Shown here piece by piece: positions 18,177 through 26,997 of a stretch of 64,000 nt of DNA. The stretch comes from Streptomyces sp. NBC_01478. GTDB taxonomy: Bacteria; Actinomycetota; Actinomycetes; Streptomycetales; Streptomycetaceae. The stretch covers positions 4,631,501 to 4,695,500 of the forward strand of contig NZ_CP109444.1 in assembly GCF_036227225.1 (NCBI RefSeq). Direction: 5' to 3'. The notes beneath the pieces were generated by a model. It did not search any database. It worked only from the letters and a program-made list of their open reading frames with translations, and was not told where the DNA came from. Position 1 is the first letter of the stretch. Each line of letters starts with the position of its first letter. Both the position numbers and the translations under genes were made by a program.

Positions 18177-18245
18177 CTGGAGGCTGGGGTCGTTCCTAAC
18201 CACTGTCGCTGGCTTTGACTGGTTAGAAAGGACCCCAGCTTCCAG
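18177..18245 (-). terminator. Long hairpin (26-bp arms, 3 mismatches) after the helicase gene
   Basis: The arm at 18177-18202 pairs with 18220-18245, with 3 mismatches in 26 positions and a 17-base loop. On the minus strand it starts about 20 bases after the helicase stop, the position of a terminator. No U-run follows. The stem is unusually long and has AT-containing stretches such as CTAACCA, so it could instead be a small mobile-type palindrome. Confidence 0.6.
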
Positions 18246-18265
18246 AGGGTGCAGGGTCGGGTGGG

Positions 18266-20065
18266 TCACTTCATGCGCGTGGCCCACTCCTGGACCTTGG
18301 CGATGCGCTGCCGCAACTGCCCGGCCGTGGCCTCGGCGCTCGGCGGGCCGCCGCAGGTGCGGCGCAGTTCGGTGTGGATGACACCGTGCGGTTTGCCGGT
18401 CTGGTGGACGTACGCGGAGACCATGGTGTTGAGCGACTTCCTCAGCTCCATCATCTCCTTGTGCGAGACGACGGGCCGCCGCTCGGCGGGCAGTTCCAGC
18501 AGGTCGGCCTGGTCGTCCGGCTTCTTGCGGCTGTGCGCGATCTGCCGGGCCTGCCGCTTCTGGAGCAGCATCTGCACCTGGTCGGGTTCGAGGAGTCCGG
18601 GGATGCCGAGGTAGTCCTGCTCCTCCTCGCTCCCCGGGTGCGCCTGCATGCCGAACTCGGCGCCGTCGTAGAGCACCCGGTCGAAGACGGCCTCGGACTC
18701 CAGCGCCTCGAAGGCGAACTGCTCCTGCTCGCCGGTGTCCTCGTCCTGCTCCTTGTTCGCCTCGTCCATCTCCTTCTCGGACTCGGCGTACGGGTCCTCC
18801 TCGCCCTCCTTCTTGGGCTTGTCGAGGGCGTGGTCGCGCTCGACCTCCATCTCGTTGGCGAAGGTGAGGAGGTCGGGGACGGTCGGGAGGAAGACGGATG
18901 CGGTCTCGCCGCGCCGCCGGGACCGCACGAAGCGGCCGACGGCCTGGGCGAAGAAGAGGGGGGTGGAGATGGTGGTGGCGTACACCCCGACGGCGAGCCG
19001 CGGCACGTCGACGCCTTCCGACACCATGCGTACGGCGACCATCCAGCGGTCGTTGCTCGCGGCGAAGTCGTCGATGCGCTTGGAGGCACCGGTGTCGTCC
19101 GACAGCACGACGGTCGCCTTGCTGCCGGTGATCTCGCGGATCAGCTTGGCGTAGGCGCGCGCGGAGTCCTGGTCGGAGGCGATGACGAGGGCACCGGCGT
19201 CCGGGATGCCCTTCCTGACCTCGGTCAGCCGCTGGTCGGCGGCGCGCAGCACGCTCGGCATCCACTCGCCGCGCGCGTCCAGCGCCGTACGCCAGGCCTG
19301 GCTGATCGCGTCCTTGGTCATCGGCTCGCCGAGCCGCGCGGCGATCTCGTCGCCGGCCTTGGTCCGCCACCGCATGTTGCCGCTGTAGGAGAGGAAGATG
19401 ACGGGCCGGACTACGTGGTCGGCCAGGGCGTTGCCGTAGCCGTAGGTGTAGTCGGCGGAGGACCGCCGGATCCCGTCGTTCCCTTCCTCATACGTCACGA
19501 AGGGAATGGGATTGGTGTCTGACCGGAACGGCGTCCCGGTCAGCGCGAGCCGCCGCGTGGCCGGCTCGAAGGCCTCCAGGCATGCCTCGCCCCAGGACTT
19601 CGAGTCACCGGCGTGGTGGATCTCGTCGAGGATCACGAGGGTCTTGCGCTGCTCGACGCGGTTGCGGTGCAGCATCGGCCGCACACCGACGCCGGCGTAC
19701 GTGACGGCGACACCGTCGTAGTCCTTGCCGAGCGGCCCGGCGCTGTACTCCGGGTCGAGTTTGATCCCTATCCGCGCGGCCGCTTCCGCCCACTGCTTCT
19801 TCAGGTGCTCGGTCGGCGCGACGACGGTCACCTGCTGCACGACATGGTGGTGCAGCAGCCAGGAGGCGAGGGTGAGCGCGAAGGTCGTCTTGCCTGCACC
19901 CGGGGTCGCGACCGCGAGGAAGTCCCGCGGCTGCTCCTGGACATACCTCTCCATCGCGCCCTGCTGCCAGGCACGCAGCTTGCCGGCGGTGCCCCAGGGG
20001 GCGCGGCCGGGGAAGGCGGGAGAGAGGTGGTGGGAGCTGGTGGAGGAGGCGGCGGTGGTAGTCAC
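18266..20065 (-). CDS. DEAD/DEAH-box helicase (SF2), 599 aa
   Basis: This is an ATP-dependent nucleic-acid helicase. Motif I is ATPGAGKTT (about residues 54-62), motif II is DEIHH (about 147), motif III is TGTPFR, and motif VI is QAVGRFVRSRR (about 385), preceded by the SEGVDVPRL segment. After the second RecA domain comes a very acidic stretch (about 420-455, rich in Glu/Asp/Lys) and a C-terminal domain of no known type. The GTG at 20065 follows GGAGA. The overall plan resembles the SSL2/UvsW-like helicases of actinobacteria often annotated only as DEAD/DEAH. It is probably a DNA-repair or RNA helicase, but the substrate cannot be told from sequence. Confidence 0.92.
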   Translation of the reverse strand: MTTTAASSTSSHHLSPAFPGRAPWGTAGKLRAWQQGAMERYVQEQPRDFLAVATPGAGKTTFALTLASWLLHHHVVQQVTVVAPTEHLKKQWAEAAARIGIKLDPEYSAGPLGKDYDGVAVTYAGVGVRPMLHRNRVEQRKTLVILDEIHHAGDSKSWGEACLEAFEPATRRLALTGTPFRSDTNPIPFVTYEEGNDGIRRSSADYTYGYGNALADHVVRPVIFLSYSGNMRWRTKAGDEIAARLGEPMTKDAISQAWRTALDARGEWMPSVLRAADQRLTEVRKGIPDAGALVIASDQDSARAYAKLIREITGSKATVVLSDDTGASKRIDDFAASNDRWMVAVRMVSEGVDVPRLAVGVYATTISTPLFFAQAVGRFVRSRRRGETASVFLPTVPDLLTFANEMEVERDHALDKPKKEGEEDPYAESEKEMDEANKEQDEDTGEQEQFAFEALESEAVFDRVLYDGAEFGMQAHPGSEEEQDYLGIPGLLEPDQVQMLLQKRQARQIAHSRKKPDDQADLLELPAERRPVVSHKEMMELRKSLNTMVSAYVHQTGKPHGVIHTELRRTCGGPPSAEATAGQLRQRIAKVQEWATRMK

Positions 20066-20195
20066 GGTCTCCGTTTGTTCGGTCGGGCGGCTCGGCCATG
20101 TATGACAACCGGGCCACCCTACCGGCGGGGTGGCGGTGTCGACGTGCGGACGGCGCCGGGGCGGGTGGGGATGGGACTGAGGTCACACCTGTGGT

Positions 20196-21686
20196 TCAGC
20201 CGGGGCCCGCAGCGCCTTCCCGATCGCTTTGACCTCGTCCGGCCCGCACCCGCGTGGTCACCCAGGCCCCCACCAACGCCACCCCCGCCATCGGCAGAAA
20301 CACGGCGGCGAAGGCGGCCGGATGGGAGCCGCCGCCCGCCGAACCGACCACATGCCCCACCGTGCCACCCCCCAACGCACCGAACGCGGCCCCGCCGACG
20401 GACAGCAGCACGACGTTGGACAACCCGTCAGAAATCTGCAGCGCGGCGGAGTTGGAGCCGGCCTCTTCCGGTGCGGACAACTGGAGCAGCAGCACGCTGG
20501 TGGAGGAGATCACCAGCCCCATCCCGAAACACCCGAATCCCCACGCGACGGCGACGATCCACACGGGCACGGCCTGGACGAGGACGCTCGGCGCCCCGGC
20601 GATCGCGGCGGCCACCAGCACCATCCCGAACGTCATCAGCCGTTCCCGATACGGCTCGACCCGCGCCCGGGCCTGCACCCACGACCCGAGCGCCCACGTC
20701 CCGCCACCCGCCGCGAGCGAGAACCCGGCCAGGGTCGGCGACAGCCCCCGCTGGGTGACGAGCATCAACGGCACGAAGGACTCGGCCGAGATGAACGACC
20801 CGGCCGCCACCCCGCGCAGCAGTACGACCGAGGGCAGCCCCCGCGCCGCCCGGTACGTACCGCGCGGCAACAGCCCGAGCACGGCGGGCACGAGCAGCGC
20901 GACGCCGGCGACGGCCGGGAGGAGGGAGAACCAGGTCAGATCCTGAGCGGCGTACTGAACGAGCCCGGCACCGAGCGAAATCCCGAGGGCGAGCCGAATA
21001 CGACGCCGGTCGAAGGAGGCGGACGGCTCACCTGCGTTGCTCACCGGCCCGGCGGCCCGCCGCCGTATCTGAGGAAGGGCGAGGGCAAGCGGAAACACCA
21101 CGAGCACGGGGATCCCGAGGAACACCCACCGCCACCCCAGATGCTCGGTCACCGCCCCGGAGGCAAGCGGCCCGACGACGGACGGCACGACCCAGCTCGC
21201 GGCGAACGCGGCCATGATGGCGGGCCGCAACCGCTCGGAATAGGCCCGCCCGACAACGACGTACAGAGCGACAATGACCAGCCCACCCCCGAGCCCCTGC
21301 ACGGCCCGCCCCAGGATGAACACCCACATGACCTGAGCGGTCCCCGCCACCACCAGCCCGGCGGCGAAGGCCCCGATCCCGGTGGTCAACGCCCCGAGCG
21401 GCCCCCGCCGGTCCGACCACTGCCCGGCGAACACCATCCCGAACAGGCTGGTGGTGAAGTACCCGGAGAACGCGAACGCGTACAACGACACCCCGCCCAG
21501 CTCCCGAGCGGCGACGGGCATGGCCGTCCCCACCGCCGTGGCCTCGAAGGCGATCAGCAGAACGACGGACACGATCCCGACACTGAGCGCCCGGTGCGAC
21601 CGCCCCAGCACGGAGTCGCCGCACTCGTCGGCCAGGTCAGGGGCGGTGCCCGTGACACCGGCGTCACGAGGTTCAAGGACGGTCAT
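20196..21686 (-). CDS. MFS transporter (multidrug-type), 496 aa
   Basis: This is a major-facilitator membrane protein with about 12-14 hydrophobic segments. The first transmembrane region begins about residue 36, and motif A (GQWSDRRGP) lies between TM2 and TM3. The family usually exports drugs or metabolites by proton antiport. The ATG at 21686 is preferred; the frame is open a further 132 bases upstream, but that extension is polar and unlike a transporter start. Ribosome site is weak. No regulator is adjacent, so the substrate is open. It is divergent from the tRNA-Cys gene. Confidence 0.88.
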   Translation of the reverse strand: MTVLEPRDAGVTGTAPDLADECGDSVLGRSHRALSVGIVSVVLLIAFEATAVGTAMPVAARELGGVSLYAFAFSGYFTTSLFGMVFAGQWSDRRGPLGALTTGIGAFAAGLVVAGTAQVMWVFILGRAVQGLGGGLVIVALYVVVGRAYSERLRPAIMAAFAASWVVPSVVGPLASGAVTEHLGWRWVFLGIPVLVVFPLALALPQIRRRAAGPVSNAGEPSASFDRRRIRLALGISLGAGLVQYAAQDLTWFSLLPAVAGVALLVPAVLGLLPRGTYRAARGLPSVVLLRGVAAGSFISAESFVPLMLVTQRGLSPTLAGFSLAAGGGTWALGSWVQARARVEPYRERLMTFGMVLVAAAIAGAPSVLVQAVPVWIVAVAWGFGCFGMGLVISSTSVLLLQLSAPEEAGSNSAALQISDGLSNVVLLSVGGAAFGALGGGTVGHVVGSAGGGSHPAAFAAVFLPMAGVALVGAWVTTRVRAGRGQSDREGAAGPG

Positions 21687-21874
21687 GCCCGCCAGCGTAA
21701 GGTCCACAGCCCGCCTTGACCCCTGTCGGAGGACGGTCCCCTGCTGAGACCTTGGTCGTACGACCCGGTGCCCCGCTCCCCCGTTCATGAACGCGGTGTG
21801 GCAGTCCCGTTGCACCATCCCCGGCCCCCTTGTCCAGCCCCCTCACCCGCCCCTACGGTCAACTCAACACACAC

Positions 21875-21949
21875 GGCCGTGTGCCCGAGTGGTTCAGGGA
21901 CTCGCCTGCAAAGCGAGTTACGCGGGTTCGATTCCCGCCACGGCCTCCA
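21875..21949 (+). tRNA. tRNA-Cys (anticodon GCA)
   Basis: A full cloverleaf can be drawn. The acceptor GGCCGTG pairs with CACGGCC. The anticodon stem CTCGC/GCGAG encloses loop CTGCAAA, anticodon GCA. The T stem GCGGG/CCCGC has loop TTCGATT. Discriminator T is followed by an encoded CCA. The GCA anticodon and U73 identify cysteine. Confidence 0.96.
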
Positions 21950-22043
21950 CCAGTACGTCTGATCTGCATGTTCTTGGGTCAGACACGGCTTTCGTTGTCC
22001 GGGACTCCCATGCCGGACAGCGGCCAGGTCAGTCGCTTGGTTC

Positions 22044-22616
22044 TCAGGCGCTCCCCTGATGCCATCCCATTCCGAGGCACCGGCCCTCCCCTGACTCCAC
22101 GGAACCCACCTGTTCCATGCGTCGGATCTCCCGCTCCGCCGCTTCCAGGTGTCCAAGGTCGAGGGCCATCGCGGCACGGCCGGCGACGTAGAAGACGTCC
22201 TCGCGGATCCGGCAGTCCAACTCCGATCGGCTGCACAAGGCCAGGAACCGCACCTCAAGACTGAGTTCGATACGGCCCATCTCGTCCCGAACGCGGACCG
22301 GGAGTGCTGCGTGCCGGAGATCCTTTGCGTAGTCGCGTGTCTGCCGGTCGGCCTCGTCCGGACGGGCTTCCACGGGGCGATGGGGGTGATCGGCCCACTC
22401 CGTGTCAGCCCACAGGACGAGTTCGTCCAGGTGCTCCGAGGCGACCGCCAGATCCGGGGGCGAGGCGGAGAGGGCTGCGTCCGCGCCGGCGATCAACTGG
22501 GCGAGACGGCGTCGCGCGTCGTCGTCCCCCGCCACGCCCATCGCGATGAAGCCCGACAACACGTCGAGCCTGCGCGACACGTCCGCCCGCTGCCAGATCT
22601 CGTACAGTCCCGCCAT
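22044..22616 (-). CDS. Conserved hypothetical protein, mostly helical (190 aa)
   Basis: I do not recognise the family. The sequence is acidic and helical, with a clear start MAGLYEIWQRADVS and heptad-like Ala/Leu patterns over residues 20-160. No membrane segment, signal or catalytic motif is visible. The ATG at 22616 has GAAGAGGGGA 7 bases before it, better than the ATG 39 bases further up. It lies between the tRNA-Cys and the APH-like gene, on the same strand as the latter. Confidence 0.65.
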   Translation of the reverse strand: MAGLYEIWQRADVSRRLDVLSGFIAMGVAGDDDARRRLAQLIAGADAALSASPPDLAVASEHLDELVLWADTEWADHPHRPVEARPDEADRQTRDYAKDLRHAALPVRVRDEMGRIELSLEVRFLALCSRSELDCRIREDVFYVAGRAAMALDLGHLEAAEREIRRMEQVGSVESGEGRCLGMGWHQGSA

Positions 22617-22804
22617 CCGCCGTCCCCTCTTCGCCGTTCCCTCTTCACCGCGCACCGGACCCTACGGCGCGCCACCGTCAGCAGGTCCAGCGGTTTTCCC
22701 GGGCTCAGCGAACGAACCGCGTGCCCGGCTCGGTGTGGCGCACGATCTCCTCGCACAGTTCGGGTGTCCGTGAGCGAGGGCTTCTTGATCGTTGCGGGAC
22801 AGCC

Positions 22805-23713
22805 CTAGATGCCCTGCAGAACACGATCAAGTGCCGTCCGGCCCGCAGGTCCCCAGTTCGGCTTGCCGCCGGGAAGGCCGCGGTCTCCGTTCTGCCCCAT
22901 GAGCATCAGGAAAAGGCTCTTCATGGCGGCCAGTCCGCGGGCGCGTCGGATCGCCGCCTCGTCCGCGTGCGCGTACGTGTCGAAGAATCGTGAGGCCGTT
23001 CCCGCGGGCAGCAGCACCCATGCGGCGGCGAGGTCCCACGCCGGATCGCCGGCGAACAGGGCACCGAAGTCGACGATGCCCGAGAGCGTTCCGTCCGAGA
23101 CGACGACGTTCGCGGGATGGAGGTCGCCGTGCACCCACACCGCCGGGCCCTCCCACGCGTGGGCCGCAACCGCGTCGTCCCAGACGGCCCGGACGTCGGC
23201 GGCGATGTCGTCGGGGGCAACGGCCCGGAGGAAGTTCTCGAAGCCCTCCGTGCAGTTCCTGGGATGGGCGCCGCGGTCCGTGGCGATCGGCGCCTCCGCG
23301 GGCGCCTCGACATGGAGCGCCCGGAGGAAACCCGCCAGCGTGTCGGCCGCGTGGGCACCCCGGCTGATCGAGCCGTGGTCCAGCGGCTCGCCGGGAACCC
23401 ACGTCATCACGGTCCAGTGCTTGGGGAAGCGCTCGGACGGTTCGCCGAACCGCACCGGGGTCGGCACCGGGAGCGGCAGGCGCGGGGCCAGCACGGGGAG
23501 CCACCGGCGCTCCTTGAGCTGGAGTTCCGGAGTGGGGTCCATGCGCTGCATGCGCACCGCCAACTCGTCCCCGAGGCGCCACATTTGGTTGCCCCAGCCG
23601 CCCGCCACCTCACGGATGGCCAGCCCCGCAAGGTCCGGATGTTGCTCCTGCAGCAGGTCGCGGACCAGGTCTGCGGTGATCTCGATGTCGAACTCGATCT
23701 CGGTGTCGGTCAT
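22805..23713 (-). CDS. Aminoglycoside phosphotransferase-family kinase (302 aa)
   Basis: This is an APH/choline-kinase fold protein. The catalytic loop is HGDLHPANVV (about residues 195-204), and the metal-binding site is IVDFG (about 214-218). The N-lobe has WGNQMWRL and the hydrophobic EPLDHGS region. The length is typical. These enzymes phosphorylate small hydroxylated molecules, and many chromosomal copies do not give drug resistance, so naming a resistance function is not justified. The ATG at 23713 is 132 bases from a divergent ABM-domain gene. Confidence 0.88.
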   Translation of the reverse strand: MTDTEIEFDIEITADLVRDLLQEQHPDLAGLAIREVAGGWGNQMWRLGDELAVRMQRMDPTPELQLKERRWLPVLAPRLPLPVPTPVRFGEPSERFPKHWTVMTWVPGEPLDHGSISRGAHAADTLAGFLRALHVEAPAEAPIATDRGAHPRNCTEGFENFLRAVAPDDIAADVRAVWDDAVAAHAWEGPAVWVHGDLHPANVVVSDGTLSGIVDFGALFAGDPAWDLAAAWVLLPAGTASRFFDTYAHADEAAIRRARGLAAMKSLFLMLMGQNGDRGLPGGKPNWGPAGRTALDRVLQGI

Positions 23714-23845
23714 GCGGAGTCACAGTACCGAGAAGGCGCCTATGGTCGATGGACCGCCCCGGTGTGGTGTCGGGCTCCAACTGACCGGTGTTCCTTGATG
23801 AGTTCGACGTCTCCCTTACCGCGCCGCCTCCCTTACAGTGCCGCC

Positions 23846-24226
23846 ATGAGCAACCACTCCGAGGCGCCTGTCACGCCCGTCGAGGCCTTTGAACCCCCGT
23901 ACTACGCGGCTGTCTTCACCACCGTGCGGACCCAGGAACAGAGCGACTACCGCGAGACCAACGCGCGTATGGAAGAGCTCGTGAAGGACATCCCCGGGTA
24001 CCTGGGGATGGACCACGCTCAGACTCCGGGTGGGCTGGGGATCACCGTCGGGTACTTCCGCGACGCCGACGCCCTCACGGAGTGGCGGACCAACGCCGAG
24101 CACCGTGCGGCGCAGAAGCGTGGGCAGGCCGAGTGGTACGAGAGCTACACGCTGCACGTGGCGAAAGTGGAACGGAGCCACGGGTTCGTCCGGGCGCAGA
24201 CCCCGCGGAGCGCCACAGCGGGCTGA
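23846..24226 (+). CDS. Antibiotic biosynthesis monooxygenase (ABM) domain protein (126 aa)
   Basis: A small ferredoxin-like ABM-fold protein: YYAAVFTTVRT is the first strand, and YFRDADALTEWRTNAEHRAAQKRG is the conserved helix, with the Trp and His typical of the family. Such proteins oxidise aromatic compounds without cofactor, or degrade haem; this one has no neighbouring biosynthetic genes. The ATG at 23846 is the only Met at the right position. Confidence 0.82.
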   Translation: MSNHSEAPVTPVEAFEPPYYAAVFTTVRTQEQSDYRETNARMEELVKDIPGYLGMDHAQTPGGLGITVGYFRDADALTEWRTNAEHRAAQKRGQAEWYESYTLHVAKVERSHGFVRAQTPRSATAG

Positions 24227-24392
24227 CCAGCCGAACTCGGCCCGGCCCGGCGCGGCCCACAGCGATCCCCGATCAGGAAGGGCCCTAAAACCGTACTCAT
24301 GTGCGGCATTCAGACCCTATGATCACTCAACCCCGGCCTCCGCCGCACCCTCAGCCGCACCCGCTCACACCCCCGAGACAGGCCAAGAGACG

Positions 24393-24989
24393 ATGACGAG
24401 TACCGCCCGCAAAGCCCCCCGGCTCCTTGTCCGTTCCGCGCAGGTGGCGATAGCCGCGGCCGCCGTGACGGACGTGTTCCGTGCGGTGGCGGTGCGGGAT
24501 CGCTACGTGCACGACACCGACGCGTCCGAGTCGGGCTTCGTCTCCATGGTCTTCGTGTACGTGACGACTCTCGCGATCGTGCTGTTCCTCGTGTGGCTCG
24601 CCCAAGCCCGGCGCAACGCGCAGGAGTTGTCGCCCGAGGCCTCGGTTCCGAGTCGGGGCCGGACGATCGGCATGTGGTTCGTCCCGGTGGTCAACCTCTT
24701 TGTCCCTCGCGGGGTCGTCCTCGACGTCGGGCGCGCGAGCTCCGCGTCGTGGGAGGAGAAGCGGGACACGACCCTGGTGAATGCCTGGTGGGCCGCCTGG
24801 ATCACGCACTCGCTGGTGCTCGTGTTCGCGGGGCGGCTGGCCCCGGGCTCGATGGTCCTCCTCGTGGTGGAGGAGGTCCTCATGATCGCGGCGGCTGTGC
24901 TGGCAGGGCTCGTGATCGAGCGCATCACGGCGCTGCAGGACACCGCACTCGGTGCCGCCGTTCCCGCCGAATCCCTCACCCAGGCGTGA
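24393..24989 (+). CDS. DUF4328 membrane protein (198 aa)
   Basis: A four-helix membrane protein with the DUF4328 pattern: helix 1 near residues 15-30, helix 2 about 50-70 (VYVTTLAIVLFLVWLAQARRNA), then the conserved GMWFVPVVNLFVPR, VNAWWAAWITHSLV and helix 4 about 150-172. Many of these follow a DUF2510 segment, which is not present here. Function is unknown. AAGAGA lies a few bases before the ATG. Confidence 0.82.
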   Translation: MTSTARKAPRLLVRSAQVAIAAAAVTDVFRAVAVRDRYVHDTDASESGFVSMVFVYVTTLAIVLFLVWLAQARRNAQELSPEASVPSRGRTIGMWFVPVVNLFVPRGVVLDVGRASSASWEEKRDTTLVNAWWAAWITHSLVLVFAGRLAPGSMVLLVVEEVLMIAAAVLAGLVIERITALQDTALGAAVPAESLTQA

Positions 24990-25074
24990 GCCGGCCGCCC
25001 TCCCGGACCTCTCGCCCGGCCCACCTCACTCATCGCGAACGATCTCCCCGGCCCCGTACGCGCACGAGTACACG

Positions 25075-26277
25075 TCAGAGCACCCCGCCCGCCTCGTCCT
25101 GGAACGCCTCCGTCCAGTAGTGCGGGTGGTGTCGGCCGGCCATCCGGGCATCCGTCCCCGTCGGGTCCACCGACGACAGGGTCTGGAGCATCGTCGCCGC
25201 CAACTGGTCGTACGCCTCTGCCGTCAGCTCGCCCGACAGGTCCGCGTCGATCGCCTTCTCGCGGTGGAGCAGCCAGAGGGTGAAGGCGAGGGTCGAGACG
25301 TCCGTGTTGAGGGGAGTCAGTGTCGCTTCCGGCTCGCTCCAGGTCAGGATCTCGCCCGTCGCGCCGTCCACCACCATGCTGTTGTCCTCCAGGAGGTAGC
25401 CGAGGCGGATCAACTGGTCGGCGCGGGGCGGGAGTTGCCCGGCGGGTGCGTCCTCGTAGAACTCGGCGAGGGTGGGGAGCGGTACGTCCGTGTCCAGTTG
25501 GAAGAGGAACGCGTCCTCGGGCAGGCCCGTCTCGAGCAGGAAGCGGCGGGTCGGTTCGTGTGTGAGTGTGGCGGGGAAGTCGACCTCTTCGAAGCGCGCG
25601 ACCGTGCCCTGGCCGAACTCCTGGTCCAGCAGGCGGGCCGGGATGTCGAGGGTCAGCCCCGATGTCGTGCCCGGGCCCGCGACCAGGGCGAGCGGGCGGA
25701 TCAGGGCCGCCGCCTTCCAGAACGGGGGCACCTCGCCGTCCGTCTCCGACTCGAACACCGCGAGCAGTTGGCGTGATGCCTCCGCCGCCGTCTTCGGGCC
25801 GTGCCGGCCCTCGTAGGACGCGAACTGGCCGCGCAGGCCCGACAGTTCGTCCGTCGTCGCGGTGAAGCGGGTCAGCGTTTCGATCGACGGAGCCAGCGGG
25901 CCGGTCTCCATCAGGTCCGGGCGGTCGTGGAAGAAGTACGTCGTCGCGATCTCGCCCGTCTCGCCGTCCAGCAGGATCGACTCCGCCTCCCCGCCGTCGG
26001 GTCCCCAGAGCGCGCCTATCACCAACTGGTCCCGGAGCTCCTCCGCCAGCGGGCCGGGGTCCCCCATCGAGTCCGCCACCGTCCGCAGGCCCTCCCTGCG
26101 CAGCTCCTCGAACGTCAACAGGGCGCTGTCGCCCGGCAGGCCGGGGCCTGTCAGCCAGCGGCGCGTCGACGCGTGCGTGATGTACGGATCGAGGTCGTCC
26201 TCGGTCAAAGTGATCGTGATCGCCGTAGAGCCGTAGCCCTGCGCAGCGTCGGTCCTGCTCATTACTCCCCCGTGCAT
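25075..26277 (-). CDS. SUKH-4-type protein with two tandem immunity-like repeats (400 aa)
   Basis: The protein holds two related modules. The first spans about residues 30-190 (THASTRRWLTGPGLPGDSAL, then FFHDRPDLMETGPLAPSIET), the second about 235-370 (THEPTRRFLLETGLPEDAFL, then NTDVSTLAFTLWLLHREK). Each follows the SUKH-4 pattern of a TxxxLxxxGLP strand, an acidic strand-turn, and an FxxxL helix. SUKH proteins neutralise polymorphic nuclease or deaminase toxins and are often solitary in Streptomyces. No toxin is visible alongside. The ATG at 26277 follows GGGGAAG; an internal ATG at 26262 is an alternative. Confidence 0.78.
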   Translation of the reverse strand: MHGGVMSRTDAAQGYGSTAITITLTEDDLDPYITHASTRRWLTGPGLPGDSALLTFEELRREGLRTVADSMGDPGPLAEELRDQLVIGALWGPDGGEAESILLDGETGEIATTYFFHDRPDLMETGPLAPSIETLTRFTATTDELSGLRGQFASYEGRHGPKTAAEASRQLLAVFESETDGEVPPFWKAAALIRPLALVAGPGTTSGLTLDIPARLLDQEFGQGTVARFEEVDFPATLTHEPTRRFLLETGLPEDAFLFQLDTDVPLPTLAEFYEDAPAGQLPPRADQLIRLGYLLEDNSMVVDGATGEILTWSEPEATLTPLNTDVSTLAFTLWLLHREKAIDADLSGELTAEAYDQLAATMLQTLSSVDPTGTDARMAGRHHPHYWTEAFQDEAGGVL

Positions 26278-26439
26278 GAATCTTCCCCGTGTGCCACCAG
26301 TGTTCCGCTGTCTCCCCACTGCCCAAAACACTACGCGGCACCACTGACAATCGCCCTGACCAGCGAAAACGCAACGGAAACGCCTCGCAGGGCCTGAGAG
26401 GACGCGAAACGTCCGAAACGTCCTCACCCCGTCAGACGC

Positions 26440-26970
26440 TCAGACCACCCGCGAACGTTCCCGTCCCTCGATGATCGCGTCCACCGTCTCCCCCACCGTC
26501 AGCCCGGAGCTGTCCAGCCACAGGCCGATGCGCGGGGTCTCCGTCCGCAGCCCGGCGTCCAGTTCCTCGACCGTCCACGCGCCGTAGCCGTTCTTCGCCC
26601 GGCCCGCCTCCCGTGCCGTCACGGCCTGTGGGGTCGGTGCGAGGACGATCACGTGCAGCGGGCGGGTGCGGATCAGGTCGACGTACGCCGGCAACTCCGC
26701 GCCCAGCACCACGTCCTGGACGACCGCCGTGAAACCGGCCTCCGCGTACGCGTCCGCCGTCGCCGCCGACAGCCGGTACCGCAACCGGAGTTGGGACTCC
26801 CCCTCGCCGCTCGCACCGGGGACGTAATCCTCGCGCCCCGAGACGATCATCCGCCGGAAGACATCACCCCGGACGTGCGCCGCCCTCGGCAGACGCTCCG
26901 CGAGCGCCTGCGCGACCGTCGACTTGCCGGCGGCCATCACTCCCGTGATGAGGACGACACCCTCGAACAC
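26440..26970 (-). CDS. P-loop kinase, chloramphenicol-phosphotransferase/AAA type (176 aa)
   Basis: This is a small P-loop phosphotransferase: Walker A is GVMAAGKST (about residues 9-17), followed by HVRGDVFRRMIVSG and a likely LID-type region (about 120-145). The fold resembles chloramphenicol phosphotransferase and gluconate-kinase-like enzymes; the substrate cannot be told. GTG at 26970 is preferred since GGAAGG lies 9 bases before it; a TTG two codons upstream has only 3 bases of spacing. It lies between the SUKH protein and the molybdenum hydroxylase operon. Confidence 0.8.
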   Translation of the reverse strand: MFEGVVLITGVMAAGKSTVAQALAERLPRAAHVRGDVFRRMIVSGREDYVPGASGEGESQLRLRYRLSAATADAYAEAGFTAVVQDVVLGAELPAYVDLIRTRPLHVIVLAPTPQAVTAREAGRAKNGYGAWTVEELDAGLRTETPRIGLWLDSSGLTVGETVDAIIEGRERSRVV

Positions 26971-26997
26971 CCTCAAGTACCTTCCAGGGCCTGCCGC

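Larger units (their letters stand above)
17842..18265. other. 424-bp intergenic region between helicase and IclR gene
   Basis: This holds the IclR promoter region (with the inverted repeat at 17890-17915) and, next to the helicase stop, the long 26-bp-arm hairpin at 18177-18245. Between them (about 17920-18170) I see no ORF, RNA gene or repeat. Confidence 0.5.

Noticed and set aside
22656..22804. Possible tail of a broken gene: a short minus-strand frame ending with LCEEIVRHTEPGTRFVR and a stop near 22708
   Set aside because: Too short to support a gene; no start and no clear homology, and it may be chance.
22805..23713. Aminoglycoside resistance gene
   Set aside because: The kinase fold is clear but chromosomal members often have other substrates and there is no resistance context.
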